A stretch of DNA of 64,000 bases from positions 62,001 through 126,000 of the forward strand of contig CAZEWK010000095.1 of NCBI GenBank assembly GCA_964515905.1, given 5' to 3'. Positions 34,129-43,985 of this stretch are shown here, piece after piece. The notes beneath the pieces are model-generated. The model was not told where the DNA came from, did not search any database, and worked only from the letters and a program-made list of their open reading frames with translations. Made by a program: the position numbers and the translations under genes. Position 1 is the first letter of the stretch. Each line of letters begins with the position of its first letter. This DNA comes from GCA-2712985 sp964515905 (GTDB taxonomy: Bacteria > Pseudomonadota > Alphaproteobacteria > UBA7887).

Positions 34129-36339
34129 ATGCAGTATTGGCAACGATTATTCGCTCGCTTATCAAGCTGGGGCATCGTGCCTACGCTCGTATGTATGAGC
34201 CTTAATACCTCCCCAGTTTATTCCGACACTGACCCCAGACAGATCCTTGATGAAAATGTTCTAATGAGTGCCGACAGCATCTCGTATGATGAGAAATTCG
34301 GAATTATCATGGCCCGCGGAAATGTCGAAGTAAGCCGTGGTGAAAACGTCTTATTGGCAGACCGCATATCGTATAATCGACGTGAGGACATTGTAATCGC
34401 TTCTGGCAATGTCGCTTTTTTGGGCGACGAAGGTAATGTCGTTTTTTCTAATTACATGGAACTAACGGGTGACCTAAAAGCCGGCGTCATTGACGAAATT
34501 CAAATTTTATTCGTGGATGGGTCTCGTGCAGCTGCTTTAGGAGGGAGAATGTCTGCAAACGGAAGACTGACAATTGATAAGGCAGTTTATAGCCCGTGCA
34601 GACTTTGTCCCAATAGCCGAATTAAGTCCCCACTCTGGCAGATAAAATCATTGAATGTGGTTCATGACCAATCACTGAAGCGCATTTTTTATAAAGATGC
34701 GTTTTTGGAAGTGTTTGGCCTTCCAGTAATGTACGTTCCATTTTTCAGTCATCCTGATCCGTCTGTAAAAAGAAAAACGGGCCTTCTTCCTCCATCGATT
34801 GGCAGCAACTCCGTTTTGGGAGTGACGTACGAACAACCGTTCTTTTTTAACTTATCGCCCAGTAAAGATGCGACTATTGCGCCCATATTATCCAGTAATG
34901 AAGGAGTTATACTGACGGGTGAATATCGCGAAATTACCCAAGCTGGTAATTATAAAGTAAGTGGAAGTATCACTCGTGCTGACAGAGACATCGAGGATAC
35001 CCAGGAAACAGAAAGAACGCGCGGTCATATTTTTGCGGCAGGTGAATTTTCAGTGAATTCGCTTTGGCAAGCAGGATTTGACGTCAACCGCTCCACTGAT
35101 GCGACATATTTGGGGAGATATAGCTTCTCTCGTGACAATTACTTGGGACGTTATGGCTTTGGCCGAGGTTATTCTCATTTGACTAGCCAGGCTTACCTGT
35201 CCGGAGCTAACGGAAGAAATTTTGCTGATATTCGAGCGCTATCTTTTCAAAGTCTTGATCCCAATTTGAATCGTAGCGTGGTGCCATATGTGACACCTTT
35301 AGCCCGTTATTCATACAAAAGTAATCCGAACCCACGTGGGGATTACTGGTTGATGGATGCTAACCTGCGTGTTCTAGGTCGTTCACAGGGATCAGCAAGT
35401 CGTAGGCTTTCCGTCAAAGGAGGGTGGAAATCTCCTCATGTTTCGAGAAGGGGAGATATATATACTCTCAATCTGTCTCTTCGAGGGGATTTATATAATG
35501 TAAATAATGTTCCAGATAAGTTGTCTGTAGGTGCATCACGGAGGGGTACTTTAGGACGCATCTTGCCTGAGGCTAGCTTTCTCTGGCGTTACCCATTTAG
35601 CCGCAATATAAAACAGGGCGGCCAGATAGTAGAACCAATAATTCAAATGATCTGGGGCCCTAACGGAGGAAATTCAAGTAAGATCCCGAACGAAGATAGC
35701 CTGGCTTTTGAATTCGATGATATTAACTTATTTAGTGCCAGCCGTTTTCCTGGTCTCGACCTGTACGAAGGTGGAGTAAGGGTCAATTATGGCATTAGAG
35801 GGGAATCCGTAAATGGTAGTTTCGCAAGGAACGAAGTGTTTATTGGACAGAGCTATAGACTTCGCGCTGACGACACGTTTGAAGTGGGGACAGGATTAGA
35901 CAGGAATTTTTCTGATTTTGTAGGCCGCATAATTATTGCCCCCGCCAAATATTTGGACTTGTCTCATCAATTTCGTCTTGATCGTAACAATTTAGCAACG
36001 CGGAGGTCTTCATTTGGTGCTTCTATGGGAACAAGGAAGGCGAGCCTTTCTGCAACGTATACTAAGTTGAGTGATGGTCCGACTACAGGAGTGCCAACGT
36101 CACTGGAACAAATCAACGTTGGTTTAGGTACTCGTCCTTGGAAGAATTGGCGACTGAATTTGTCTCACGAACGAGATTTAACAGAAAATGGGGGAAGCCT
36201 TTTGAGCGGATTGGCTCTGATTTACGAGAATGAGTGTGTGGTAGTTAATAGCTCTTTAAATCGATATTTTACTCAAGACGCTGATCTTGAGCCTACTACT
36301 AATTTTATCGTCAGAATCACTCTAGTAAATCTTGGCTAA
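34129..36339 (+). CDS. lptD: LPS assembly outer-membrane protein LptD
   Basis: LptD is the outer-membrane barrel that inserts lipopolysaccharide into the outer leaflet. The 736-aa protein has a leader (residues 1-32, IVPTLVCMSLNTSPVYS), an OstA-type N-terminal jellyroll with repeats such as ADSISYDEKFGIIMARGNVEV, a short conserved PCRLCPN cysteine pair near residue 160, and the long beta-barrel domain. The first codon sits on the end of lptG. surA, which chaperones LptD folding, follows 93 bases downstream. Confidence 0.95.
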   Translation: MQYWQRLFARLSSWGIVPTLVCMSLNTSPVYSDTDPRQILDENVLMSADSISYDEKFGIIMARGNVEVSRGENVLLADRISYNRREDIVIASGNVAFLGDEGNVVFSNYMELTGDLKAGVIDEIQILFVDGSRAAALGGRMSANGRLTIDKAVYSPCRLCPNSRIKSPLWQIKSLNVVHDQSLKRIFYKDAFLEVFGLPVMYVPFFSHPDPSVKRKTGLLPPSIGSNSVLGVTYEQPFFFNLSPSKDATIAPILSSNEGVILTGEYREITQAGNYKVSGSITRADRDIEDTQETERTRGHIFAAGEFSVNSLWQAGFDVNRSTDATYLGRYSFSRDNYLGRYGFGRGYSHLTSQAYLSGANGRNFADIRALSFQSLDPNLNRSVVPYVTPLARYSYKSNPNPRGDYWLMDANLRVLGRSQGSASRRLSVKGGWKSPHVSRRGDIYTLNLSLRGDLYNVNNVPDKLSVGASRRGTLGRILPEASFLWRYPFSRNIKQGGQIVEPIIQMIWGPNGGNSSKIPNEDSLAFEFDDINLFSASRFPGLDLYEGGVRVNYGIRGESVNGSFARNEVFIGQSYRLRADDTFEVGTGLDRNFSDFVGRIIIAPAKYLDLSHQFRLDRNNLATRRSSFGASMGTRKASLSATYTKLSDGPTTGVPTSLEQINVGLGTRPWKNWRLNLSHERDLTENGGSLLSGLALIYENECVVVNSSLNRYFTQDADLEPTTNFIVRITLVNLG

Positions 36340-36432
36340 TTCGGGATCTTATTGCTGTGAACGAAACAAAATCCTATGATTTCCCTTATTCCCTAAAGGG
36401 TCTCAACGAAAGAAATTTGTAGAGATTTCCCA

Positions 36433-37686
36433 GTGAAAAAAATTATTTATGCGCTTTTTTGTTTAGTTTTTCTTTCTAGCCCAGCGCCATCGCAAGAACT
36501 AGTCCGTATTGCAGCGGTTGTAAATGACGGCGTTATATCGATGTTAGACCTATTGGCGCGGATAAAACTTGTTGCCATGTCGTCAGGACTTTCCGACACA
36601 CCGGAAGTTCGTGAACAGTTGATGATGCCAGTACTGCAGAATCTAATCGAGGAACAACTCAAGATTCAGGAAGCAAAACAACAAGGCATTGTAGTTTCCG
36701 AGGAAGAGTTGGCCAATGGAGTACAGATGGTGGAGCAGCAGAATGGGCTGGTTGCGGGCCAAATAAATGAATGGCTGTTTAGTCTGAATATTCCCTACGC
36801 CTTTTTTGAGCGTCAAATTGAAGCTCAAATTTTGTGGGGAAAATATGTGGCCACCCGATTGCGGCCAAAAGTGACAGTTACTGAAGAAGATGTTGCGGCA
36901 GAAATTGAGCAACTTGAAGCTAATAGAGGTAAGCCCGAATACTTGATCTCAACCATTGCTCTCTATTACGGCGATGCCGCAAGTACTGAAGAACTAGAGG
37001 CTACTGCGACAAGATTGGTGCAGCAAACCCGAGCAGGGGCTAATTTCACTGCTATGGCGAGTCAATTTAGCCAAGGTAAAATGGGGATTGCTGGCAGTGA
37101 TATTGGCTGGGTTCGGGAGGATCAGTTGCAGCCAGAGATACTTGCCGCTGTTACTAAGATGAGAGTGGGGTCTGTTTCTGATCCAGTTCCAACTTTAGAA
37201 GGTTTATACATTATTTACTTGCGGGAAAAGAGGGAAATTTTAAGTCTGGATCCGACTCGTGTTAGGCTTCGTTTAATGCAGATTACTTTGCCGATACCCG
37301 GGGACAGTTCCGAAGATGTGAGAAAATCGCAGTATTCGTTTGTTGAAGAAATAACCCGTGATCTGAAGGGCTGTGATCAGATGGAACTGTTGGTAGGGGA
37401 ACTGAATTCGCCAGACTCGGGTGATTTAGGTTGGGTTTTACTAAGTGATCTGCCAAGTGAGTTTCGGGAACCAGTATTAAATGTTGAAGTTGGTATTATG
37501 AGCAATCCCGTGAAATCCCAGTTCGGAGTGCATGTCTTGATGGTTTGTGAACGACAAGACCTCGATCAAAGTTCCGATCACAAGGAAACTGTTCGTGCGC
37601 GACTGGAAGCGGGAAAACTTGAGGCTCTTGGTCTCAGACTTTTGCGCGACCTAAGGCGCAATGCTTTTGTAGATTTGCGGGTTTGA
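36433..37686 (+). CDS. surA: Periplasmic chaperone / peptidyl-prolyl isomerase SurA
   Basis: SurA escorts outer-membrane proteins, LptD included, across the periplasm. The 417-aa product starts at GTG with a signal peptide (MKKIIYALFCLVFLSSPAPSQ). The N-terminal chaperone module VVNDGVISMLDLLARI follows. Two parvulin domains are then visible (YLISTIALYYG to QGKMGIAGSDIGWV, and RVRLRLMQITLPI to LNSPDSGDLGWVLLSDL). The gene lies between lptD and rsmA; the pdxA gene usually present between surA and rsmA is missing. Confidence 0.94.
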   Translation: MKKIIYALFCLVFLSSPAPSQELVRIAAVVNDGVISMLDLLARIKLVAMSSGLSDTPEVREQLMMPVLQNLIEEQLKIQEAKQQGIVVSEEELANGVQMVEQQNGLVAGQINEWLFSLNIPYAFFERQIEAQILWGKYVATRLRPKVTVTEEDVAAEIEQLEANRGKPEYLISTIALYYGDAASTEELEATATRLVQQTRAGANFTAMASQFSQGKMGIAGSDIGWVREDQLQPEILAAVTKMRVGSVSDPVPTLEGLYIIYLREKREILSLDPTRVRLRLMQITLPIPGDSSEDVRKSQYSFVEEITRDLKGCDQMELLVGELNSPDSGDLGWVLLSDLPSEFREPVLNVEVGIMSNPVKSQFGVHVLMVCERQDLDQSSDHKETVRARLEAGKLEALGLRLLRDLRRNAFVDLRV

Positions 37687-37689
37687 TAT

Positions 37690-38553
37690 ATGGGGCTGCC
37701 CCACCAACCTTTGCCGCCTCTTCGAGATGTCATAGCAAAGCATGGGTTAAGGGCACGTAAGTCTCTCGGTCAAAATTTTATTCTGGATTTAAATTTAACT
37801 AGACGGATTGCTCGTGCAGCTGAATTAAAATGTGACGTGACTGTTGTGGAGATTGGCTCTGGGCCAGGTGGTTTGACCAGGGCTTTGGTGGAAAGTTCTG
37901 CGCGTAGAGTGGTCGCTATCGAACTAGATACTCGTGCTTTAGACGCTTTGCGTGAACTGGAGCAGGTGTCTGATGGTCGTTTGATAGTTATCCAAGCGGA
38001 TGCTCTCAATATAGATATATCAAAAGTGGCAGTACCACCGATTCAAATTGTTGCCAATTTGCCCTACAATATCGCGACTAAATTATTGTTGAACTATCTT
38101 CCTTTTTTGGATGGAGTGAGGCGCATGACACTGACCTTTCAAAAAGAAGTGGCGAGCCGTTTATCAGCAACTCCGGGTAGTAAACAATACGGTAGATTGT
38201 CGGTCATTATCCAATGGTTATGCGAAGTTCAGGTTTTATTTGAGATACCTGCTCGAGCATTTACACCTGAACCAAAAGTTACTTCATGCGTGGTAGATTT
38301 TGTACCACGCTCGCAACCGCTAGCGCCTGCGAAAATGAGCACTTTAGAAAGGTTGACTGAGGTGGTGTTTAGTCAGCGACGGAAAATGCTTAGAACTAGT
38401 CTAAAACATTTGTGCCATCAAAGTGAGGCTTTACTGGAAGCGGCCGGTGTCGTTCCTACATCGCGTCCTGAAGAAATCGGGATCGTTGAATTTTGTGCCT
38501 TGGCTCGGGCTCTAGATGCCGGTTTCGGGAGTCGAAATCGTGAGATTGGTTAA
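37690..38553 (+). CDS. rsmA: 16S rRNA dimethyladenosine transferase
   Basis: RsmA (KsgA) dimethylates A1518 and A1519 in helix 45 of 16S rRNA late in 30S assembly. The 287-aa protein has SLGQNFILD, the SAM motif VVEIGSGPGGLTRAL, and the catalytic NLPYNIATKLL motif. It starts 3 bases after the surA stop with essentially no room for its own promoter, so it belongs to the lptF-lptG-lptD-surA unit. Confidence 0.97.
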   Translation: MGLPHQPLPPLRDVIAKHGLRARKSLGQNFILDLNLTRRIARAAELKCDVTVVEIGSGPGGLTRALVESSARRVVAIELDTRALDALRELEQVSDGRLIVIQADALNIDISKVAVPPIQIVANLPYNIATKLLLNYLPFLDGVRRMTLTFQKEVASRLSATPGSKQYGRLSVIIQWLCEVQVLFEIPARAFTPEPKVTSCVVDFVPRSQPLAPAKMSTLERLTEVVFSQRRKMLRTSLKHLCHQSEALLEAAGVVPTSRPEEIGIVEFCALARALDAGFGSRNREIG

Positions 38554-38570
38554 GGATGCTAATCAGTTAA

Positions 38571-39215
38571 CTACGACCTTGCACGTGTCAAATTTTTTAC
38601 AAATTCCTCTATTCCGATTTGACGATGCTGGCGTAATCTCTCGGCAACTAGTATCTTTAAAACCTGATTGACGGTTTGTTCAAGGTTGTCGTTGATTAGT
38701 ACGTAGTCGTACTCGGCCCAGTGGGTCATCTCACTAGAAGCTTTTTCCATTCTTGTTGCTACAACCTTGTTGGTGTCTTGTGCCCGTTTTTTTAGTCTCT
38801 TCTCTAGCTCCTCTGTTGTAGGAGGGAGGATAAAGACTTTTACAACGTCCTCGACAGCGTTTTTCGTAATTTGCTGGGCGCCCTGCCAGTCTATATCAAA
38901 CACTATATCATAGCCTGCAGTTAATGTTTCTTTGACTTCTGCTCGAGGTGTTCCATACAAATGATCAAATACTGTGGCGTATTCTAGAAGCTCACCACGT
39001 TGTTGCATTTTCTTAAAGGTTTTAACATCAACAAAATTATAATCTACACCGTCTATTTCATTCTGACGTTTTGGTCGGGTTGTCACTGAGATCGACATAC
39101 GTAGACTTGGATCTGCTTTGATGAGGCCTTGTGCAATCGAAGTCTTTCCTGCCCCGGACGGGGATGAAAGCACCAGCATTAGGCCTTTCTGTTGATTGTG
39201 AAATTTTAGATTCAC
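38571..39215 (-). CDS. gmk: Guanylate kinase
   Basis: Gmk phosphorylates GMP to GDP. The P-loop is LSSPSGAGKTS; SVTTRPKRQNEIDGVDYNFV is the GMP-binding region. The start chosen is GTG at 39215 with AGGACG a few bases before it, giving a normal 214-aa protein. An ATG at 39254 would add 13 residues and overlap mltG by 11 bases; it also has a plausible AGGA, so the start is not settled. It follows mltG on the same strand. Confidence 0.95.
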   Translation of the reverse strand: MNLKFHNQQKGLMLVLSSPSGAGKTSIAQGLIKADPSLRMSISVTTRPKRQNEIDGVDYNFVDVKTFKKMQQRGELLEYATVFDHLYGTPRAEVKETLTAGYDIVFDIDWQGAQQITKNAVEDVVKVFILPPTTEELEKRLKKRAQDTNKVVATRMEKASSEMTHWAEYDYVLINDNLEQTVNQVLKILVAERLRQHRQIGIEEFVKNLTRARS

Positions 39216-39243
39216 GTTCGTCCTATTTCTTTGAGGGGTTTTT

Positions 39244-40239
39244 CTAGCATGCACCGCAGTCCTTCATCTTTTTACGTTGGAGGCGAAATAGGGCGACATT
39301 CTTATTATGTTCGGTTAGGCTCTGAGCAAACCGGTGTCCTCCTTGTCCATCAGCAACAAAATACAAATCATCCGTTGCAGCAGGATTTAGGGCAGCGAAT
39401 AGGGAGGCTTTTCCGGGGTTGGTTATTGGGCCTGGTGGTAAGCCCGAAAACTGATAAGTATTATATTTACTGCGGTTTCTCAAATCTGCTCGGGTAAGTG
39501 AACGTTCCAGCCTCTTCTCGCCGTTAGTCAAACTATACACCACCGTGGGGTCTGATTGTAAGGGCATTCCCAACCGCAAACGATTGATAAAAACTCCTGC
39601 AACTCTGGATCTTTCCTCATCTTTTGCTGTTTCCTTTTCAATTATAGACGCCATTATCAGCGCTTCGTCTCGATCATTAAAAGGTAGCATAGGCGTTCGA
39701 TTTTCCCATAAATCTGAAAGGGTGTTTTGCATAGTTTGGTGCATGCGATTAATTAAAGTGCTGCGCAATTCTCCCAAAGGAAAATGATATGTCTCAGGGA
39801 GTAGCCACCCTTCTTCTGGCACATCAGTAATTGGCCCATCTAGTTCATCAGTATTTTTTATGATCTGTATTATATCAAACCTATTGGTACCTTCTGGAAT
39901 TGTTAACTTGTGAACTATTGTTTGTCCAAGCGTAAGTTTCTCAACAACCCTTCTGGGTGATACGTTTTCGGAGAAGGTATATTCGCCAGCTTTCATTGAA
40001 CCTTGTATTTTTCTGAGTGCTACTGATGCTGTAAACAGGTGCGCGCTTCCTACCACATTGTTTGCCGCTAGTATCTCCGCAATATCAAGGGCTCCTACGC
40101 CTTTTTCTATGATGACAATTCTTGGTTTTGAGAGGGGTCCAGGCTGGTTGAACCAGACTTCTATCCACCATAGACTTCCGGCTGAGATAGCAGCAAACAA
40201 AAATAATAGCGAAATTACAGAGGAACTATGTCGGATCAT
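39244..40239 (-). CDS. mltG: Endolytic murein transglycosylase MltG
   Basis: MltG cleaves nascent glycan strands in the periplasm and helps set their length. The 331-aa protein has one N-terminal membrane anchor (SVISLLFLFAAISAGSLWWI), a LysM-like region, and the YceG catalytic core with the active-site glutamate in MASIIEKETAKDEER. The family motif RLRLGMPLQSDPTVVY is also present, followed by PPGPITNPGKASLFAALNP. It lies between fabF and gmk; the fabF-mltG order is common in alphaproteobacteria. Confidence 0.95.
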   Translation of the reverse strand: MIRHSSSVISLLFLFAAISAGSLWWIEVWFNQPGPLSKPRIVIIEKGVGALDIAEILAANNVVGSAHLFTASVALRKIQGSMKAGEYTFSENVSPRRVVEKLTLGQTIVHKLTIPEGTNRFDIIQIIKNTDELDGPITDVPEEGWLLPETYHFPLGELRSTLINRMHQTMQNTLSDLWENRTPMLPFNDRDEALIMASIIEKETAKDEERSRVAGVFINRLRLGMPLQSDPTVVYSLTNGEKRLERSLTRADLRNRSKYNTYQFSGLPPGPITNPGKASLFAALNPAATDDLYFVADGQGGHRFAQSLTEHNKNVALFRLQRKKMKDCGAC

Positions 40240-40275
40240 ATCGGCAATTTTCCATTTGCCGTGTGCTAGGTGGTT

Positions 40276-41553
40276 TTACGGACTAGAATCATGAGTTGTT
40301 TTGTATTTTTTCACAATAATTGTAGCGTTGGTGCCACCGAATCCAAAGCTGTTAGATAATGCTATGTCGACGTTTCTCTTCTTCGCAGTGATGGGAACTA
40401 GGTCGAGATCACAACCCTCTGACGGCTTTGTTAAATTCAATGTTGGTGGTACGATATTGTTTACTATGGCCATTGTTGAAAAGATTGTTTCTACAGCGCC
40501 TGCAGCGCCTAGCAAATGTCCTATAGATGATTTAGTCGAAGACATTGATATCATAGAGGTTTGACCAAATAATCTCTTTACTGCTCCATGTTCTATTTCA
40601 TCTCCAAGTGGTGTAGACGTCCCATGCGCATTTACATAATCTACTGCACCTGGGTCTAACTTTGCGTTGAGAAGTGCCATCTTCATAGACCTAAACCCGC
40701 CGTCTCCATCGGATGCTGGGGCGGTCACATGATGGGCGTCACCGGATAGCCCATAGCCAGCCAACTCTCCGTATATGTGGGCACCACGTTTTATGGCGTG
40801 CTCGTATTCTTCCAGTACAACAATACCTGCGCCTTCCCCCATGACGAATCCATCTCTGGCTTGGTCCCAAGGTCGGGAGGCGCACTCAGGTTCATCATTA
40901 AAGTTAGTTGAAAGAGCTCTTGCAGCTGCGAAGCCTGCTACGCCAAGTCGCGTGACCGGGCTTTCGGAGCCGCCAGCGATCATTACGTCAGCGTCTCCAA
41001 ACATTATAAGTCGTGCAGCGTCGCCGATCGCATGGGCCCCGGTCGAGCACGCTGTTACGACCGAGTGATTGGGGCCTTTGTAACCAAACCTGATAGAGAT
41101 TTGTCCTGAACCCAGATTTATGAGGCATGATGGAATAAAAAATGGGCTCATTCTTCTGGGACCTTTTTCAGCTAAAGTTAACGCGCCTTCTTCGATAGTC
41201 CGCAAACCACCTATCCCAGATCCAACCATCACCCCTGTTCGTTCTTGAGCCCTTTTGTCAGTTGGTTTCCAGTCAGCGTCCTCCACAGCTTCTGTTGCGG
41301 CCGCAATTGCAAAATGGATAAATTCATCCATTCGACGCTGTTCCTTAGGATCCAACCAGTCATCCGGATTAAAGGCATTTTCAGCCTCATTTCTGGGCAC
41401 TAGACCAGCAATTTTTGCCGGCAGGTCCGAAGTTTCAAATCGATCAATTAAACGAACACCCGACTCCCCGGCGAGCAGCTTATTCCAACAAGCCTGCACT
41501 CCACACCCTAGTGGAGTAACCAAGCCCATACCGGTTATTACAACCCGCTTCAT
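40276..41553 (-). CDS. fabF: 3-oxoacyl-[ACP] synthase II
   Basis: FabF condenses malonyl-ACP with acyl-ACP during chain elongation. The 425-aa protein keeps the catalytic triad: Cys169 in TACSTGAHAIGD, His310 in NAHGTSTPLGD, and His346 in KSSIGHLLGAAGA. It lies 41 bases after acpP on the same strand. The overall order fabD-fabG-acpP-fabF-mltG-gmk is the standard alphaproteobacterial fatty-acid cluster. Confidence 0.97.
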   Translation of the reverse strand: MKRVVITGMGLVTPLGCGVQACWNKLLAGESGVRLIDRFETSDLPAKIAGLVPRNEAENAFNPDDWLDPKEQRRMDEFIHFAIAAATEAVEDADWKPTDKRAQERTGVMVGSGIGGLRTIEEGALTLAEKGPRRMSPFFIPSCLINLGSGQISIRFGYKGPNHSVVTACSTGAHAIGDAARLIMFGDADVMIAGGSESPVTRLGVAGFAAARALSTNFNDEPECASRPWDQARDGFVMGEGAGIVVLEEYEHAIKRGAHIYGELAGYGLSGDAHHVTAPASDGDGGFRSMKMALLNAKLDPGAVDYVNAHGTSTPLGDEIEHGAVKRLFGQTSMISMSSTKSSIGHLLGAAGAVETIFSTMAIVNNIVPPTLNLTKPSEGCDLDLVPITAKKRNVDIALSNSFGFGGTNATIIVKKYKTTHDSSP

Positions 41554-41594
41554 CTATTCATTGCCAGCGCAGTGACACTGGTGATTCTACCTCA

Positions 41595-41828
41595 TCAGCC
41601 CTGCGTGCCGATGAAGTCAATCGCGTCCTTAACCGTAACAATTTTCTCTGCGGCATCGTCGGGTATTTCACAACTGAATTCTTCTTCAAAAGCCATAACT
41701 AGTTCAACAGTATCTAGACTGTCAGCTCCTAAGTCATCGATAAAACTGGCTGTTTCTACAACTTTTTCTTCATCCACTCCTAAATGCTCGACAACAATCT
41801 TTTTTACCCGATCGGCGACGTCACTCAT
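41595..41828 (-). CDS. acpP: Acyl carrier protein
   Basis: A 77-aa acidic carrier protein. The phosphopantetheine attachment serine is Ser37 in the signature DLGADSLDTVELVM. The ATG has AAGGGG upstream, a strong site fitting its high expression. It is preceded by a 207-base gap from fabG, longer than other spacers in the cluster, which may hold a separate acpP promoter. Confidence 0.98.
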   Translation of the reverse strand: MSDVADRVKKIVVEHLGVDEEKVVETASFIDDLGADSLDTVELVMAFEEEFSCEIPDDAAEKIVTVKDAIDFIGTQG

Positions 41829-42035
41829 TGACTAACCCCTTTTTCATTACAAATTGCCCTCATGTAGTGGCTCTAATTCTCGATTGAGGAAGCGCAATCG
41901 AAATAACGGATCCCCAAGTCTTTGTGTTTACTAAACGGAACCATGAAAACAGCATTATCGGCGTTGGTATCACACTTATCATCACTTGACTAGCAAGCTT
42001 GGATATAGGGCAAATATTGGAAACTTTAGAGCGCC

Positions 42036-42773
42036 CTAGATCATTGCCATTCCACCATTTATGTTCAGTGTATGGCCAGTTACATATGAAGCTTCTTCGG
42101 AAGCAAGATACACTGCTCCTGCTGCTATATCATGTGGGCTTCCTAACTGGCCCATGGGGATTCGATCTCTCAACGATTTTATCTGAGATTCTGACAGAGA
42201 TTGGGTCATTGGCGTATCAATCATGCCGGGGGCTATGGAGTTAACAGTAATTCCCCGGCGCGCTGTTTCTGCCGCAAGAGACTTTGTTAAACCGATCAGG
42301 CCGGCTTTAGCAGCCGAATAATTGGCTTGGCCAATGTTTCCAGTTAGGCCGACGATAGAGCTTATGTTAATAATACGACCCCACCGTTGTTTCATCATCC
42401 TTTTTATAGCTTCCTTTGACAGTTTGAAGGCTGCGGTTAGGTTCAACTCCAGCAAAATATTCCAGTCTTCATCTTTTAGACGTACAGCTAAGTTATCTCG
42501 GGTTGCACCTGCATTATTTACTAAAATATCGATACTTCCCATTTTGTTATATACAGTTTTTATCAATTCTTCTGGTTTTCCAACTTCTCTTAGATCGCAT
42601 GGTACAACATAAGAACTTGGCCCCAGCGTGGCAGATAGTTCCTCTAACGCTGGAACCCTAGTCCCAGTTAACGCTGTGTTGGCGCCTAGTTGGTGCATGG
42701 CCGCAGCAATAGACTTTCCGATTCCGCCAGATGCGCCAGTAATTAGTGCGTTCTTGTTTTTTAAATCAAACAT
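42036..42773 (-). CDS. fabG: 3-oxoacyl-[ACP] reductase
   Basis: FabG reduces 3-oxoacyl-ACP with NADPH. The 245-aa short-chain dehydrogenase has the cofactor motif TGASGGIGKSIA, NNAGATRDN, the catalytic Ser in INISSIVG, and YSAAKAGLIGLTKS. The ATG at 42773 (MFDLKNKN) has GGGAG nine bases upstream and gives the usual length; a TTG nine bases earlier is too close to that site. It follows fabD directly. Confidence 0.97.
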   Translation of the reverse strand: MFDLKNKNALITGASGGIGKSIAAAMHQLGANTALTGTRVPALEELSATLGPSSYVVPCDLREVGKPEELIKTVYNKMGSIDILVNNAGATRDNLAVRLKDEDWNILLELNLTAAFKLSKEAIKRMMKQRWGRIINISSIVGLTGNIGQANYSAAKAGLIGLTKSLAAETARRGITVNSIAPGMIDTPMTQSLSESQIKSLRDRIPMGQLGSPHDIAAGAVYLASEEASYVTGHTLNINGGMAMI

Positions 42774-42802
42774 TTTAGGCAACTCCCATGATTAACGTGC
42801 AA

Positions 42803-43744
42803 CTATATTGAATTTAAAAATCTATCAATATCGTCTGGAAACGCGATGGACTGGCCTGAAAGATCTTTGTCAATTCGTCTCGTCAAATTAGTTAATACCT
42901 TCCCGGCACCAACTTCAAAAAAATGGTCTACACCTTCTGATTTCATATGTAGCATGCATTCTCGCCAACGAACTCGATTCGTTACCTGCGTGATAAGTAG
43001 TTCACGGATTTTATTGGGGTTGTTTTCGGCTGTCGCGGAGACATTGGAAACCAAAGAGGGGTGTGGAGACGATAGAATTATTGAATTGAGCGCCTTTGCC
43101 ATAACCTTGGCCGCAGGTTCCAGCATTGAGCAGTGAAAGGGCGCGCTGACGTCCAATTCTAATACACGTTTGGCGCCTAGCTCTTTGGCCAAACTAATGG
43201 CCAGATCAATGGTATTGGTTTCGCCGCTCAGCACTATTTGGCCGGGGGCATTATCATTTGCAATTTCACAAATTCCTTTGGTACTTGCTGAAACTGCAAC
43301 TTCGGTAGCTTCCTCTAAGTTAAGTCCTAAAACGGCCGCCATTTTCCCATGCCCAACGGGCACGGCATTTTGCATAGCTTTTCCCCGAATCTTCAATAGT
43401 GCTGCGGTTTCTGCAAGGGATATGGAACCAGCGGCGGCCAGGGCAGAATATTCGCCAAGGGAATGGCCGGCAACAAACTGTGCGAGATCCCGCATGGCAA
43501 TTGAGCCTTCTTCCTCAATAACCCTCACAATAGCCATTGATACGGTCATCAAAGCGGGTTGAGCGTTTTCTGTCAGGGTAAGCTCGTTCTCAGGACCTTC
43601 GAACATTAGTCGAGTGAGATTTTGTTGAAGAGCGTCGTCTACTTCTTGAAACACTAGCCTGGCCGGGATAAAGGCATCATAAATCTCCTTTCCCATTCCG
43701 GTCCGTTGAGACCCTTGACCCGGAAATACCAACGCACGAGACAT
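42803..43744 (-). CDS. fabD: Malonyl-CoA:ACP transacylase
   Basis: FabD loads malonate onto ACP. The 313-aa protein starts FPGQGSQRTGMGKE, has the nucleophile Ser95 in the elbow GHSLGEYSA, and the late catalytic His in the VSAPFHCSML region. AAGGAG precedes the ATG. It is the first gene of the fab cluster and is divergent from the ribosomal-protein operon at 44040. Confidence 0.97.
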   Translation of the reverse strand: MSRALVFPGQGSQRTGMGKEIYDAFIPARLVFQEVDDALQQNLTRLMFEGPENELTLTENAQPALMTVSMAIVRVIEEEGSIAMRDLAQFVAGHSLGEYSALAAAGSISLAETAALLKIRGKAMQNAVPVGHGKMAAVLGLNLEEATEVAVSASTKGICEIANDNAPGQIVLSGETNTIDLAISLAKELGAKRVLELDVSAPFHCSMLEPAAKVMAKALNSIILSSPHPSLVSNVSATAENNPNKIRELLITQVTNRVRWRECMLHMKSEGVDHFFEVGAGKVLTNLTRRIDKDLSGQSIAFPDDIDRFLNSI

Positions 43745-43871
43745 GATGTACTCCTTATACTTGTGAAATTATGACTTTTTATCTTCTTACTTATCATTAA
43801 GGGATTGCATCGTAATCTTTTTAGTGTGAAGGACTGTATTTTGGCTTAGATTCGTAGACGCTTCCATTTGC

Positions 43872-43899
43872 TTGCACCAAAGATAAATTTCGTTATAGT
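43872..43899 (+). promoter_or_regulatory. Candidate promoter of the rpsF-rpsR operon
   Basis: TTGCAC (43872-43877), a 16-base spacer and TATAGT (43894-43899) form a good sigma-70-like promoter on the plus strand, 140 bases before rpsF. The leader this implies is about 130 bases, which leaves room for the autoregulatory hairpin described at 43986-44011. This is a pattern match without start-site data. Confidence 0.5.
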
Positions 43900-43985
43900 G
43901 CGCTCCCACGGTGGGTTGCGCTCAGGGCTATTGGTGTGGCCTGATCTGAAACGGTGATATTATCACAGTTGTAGATAGTTGAAAC

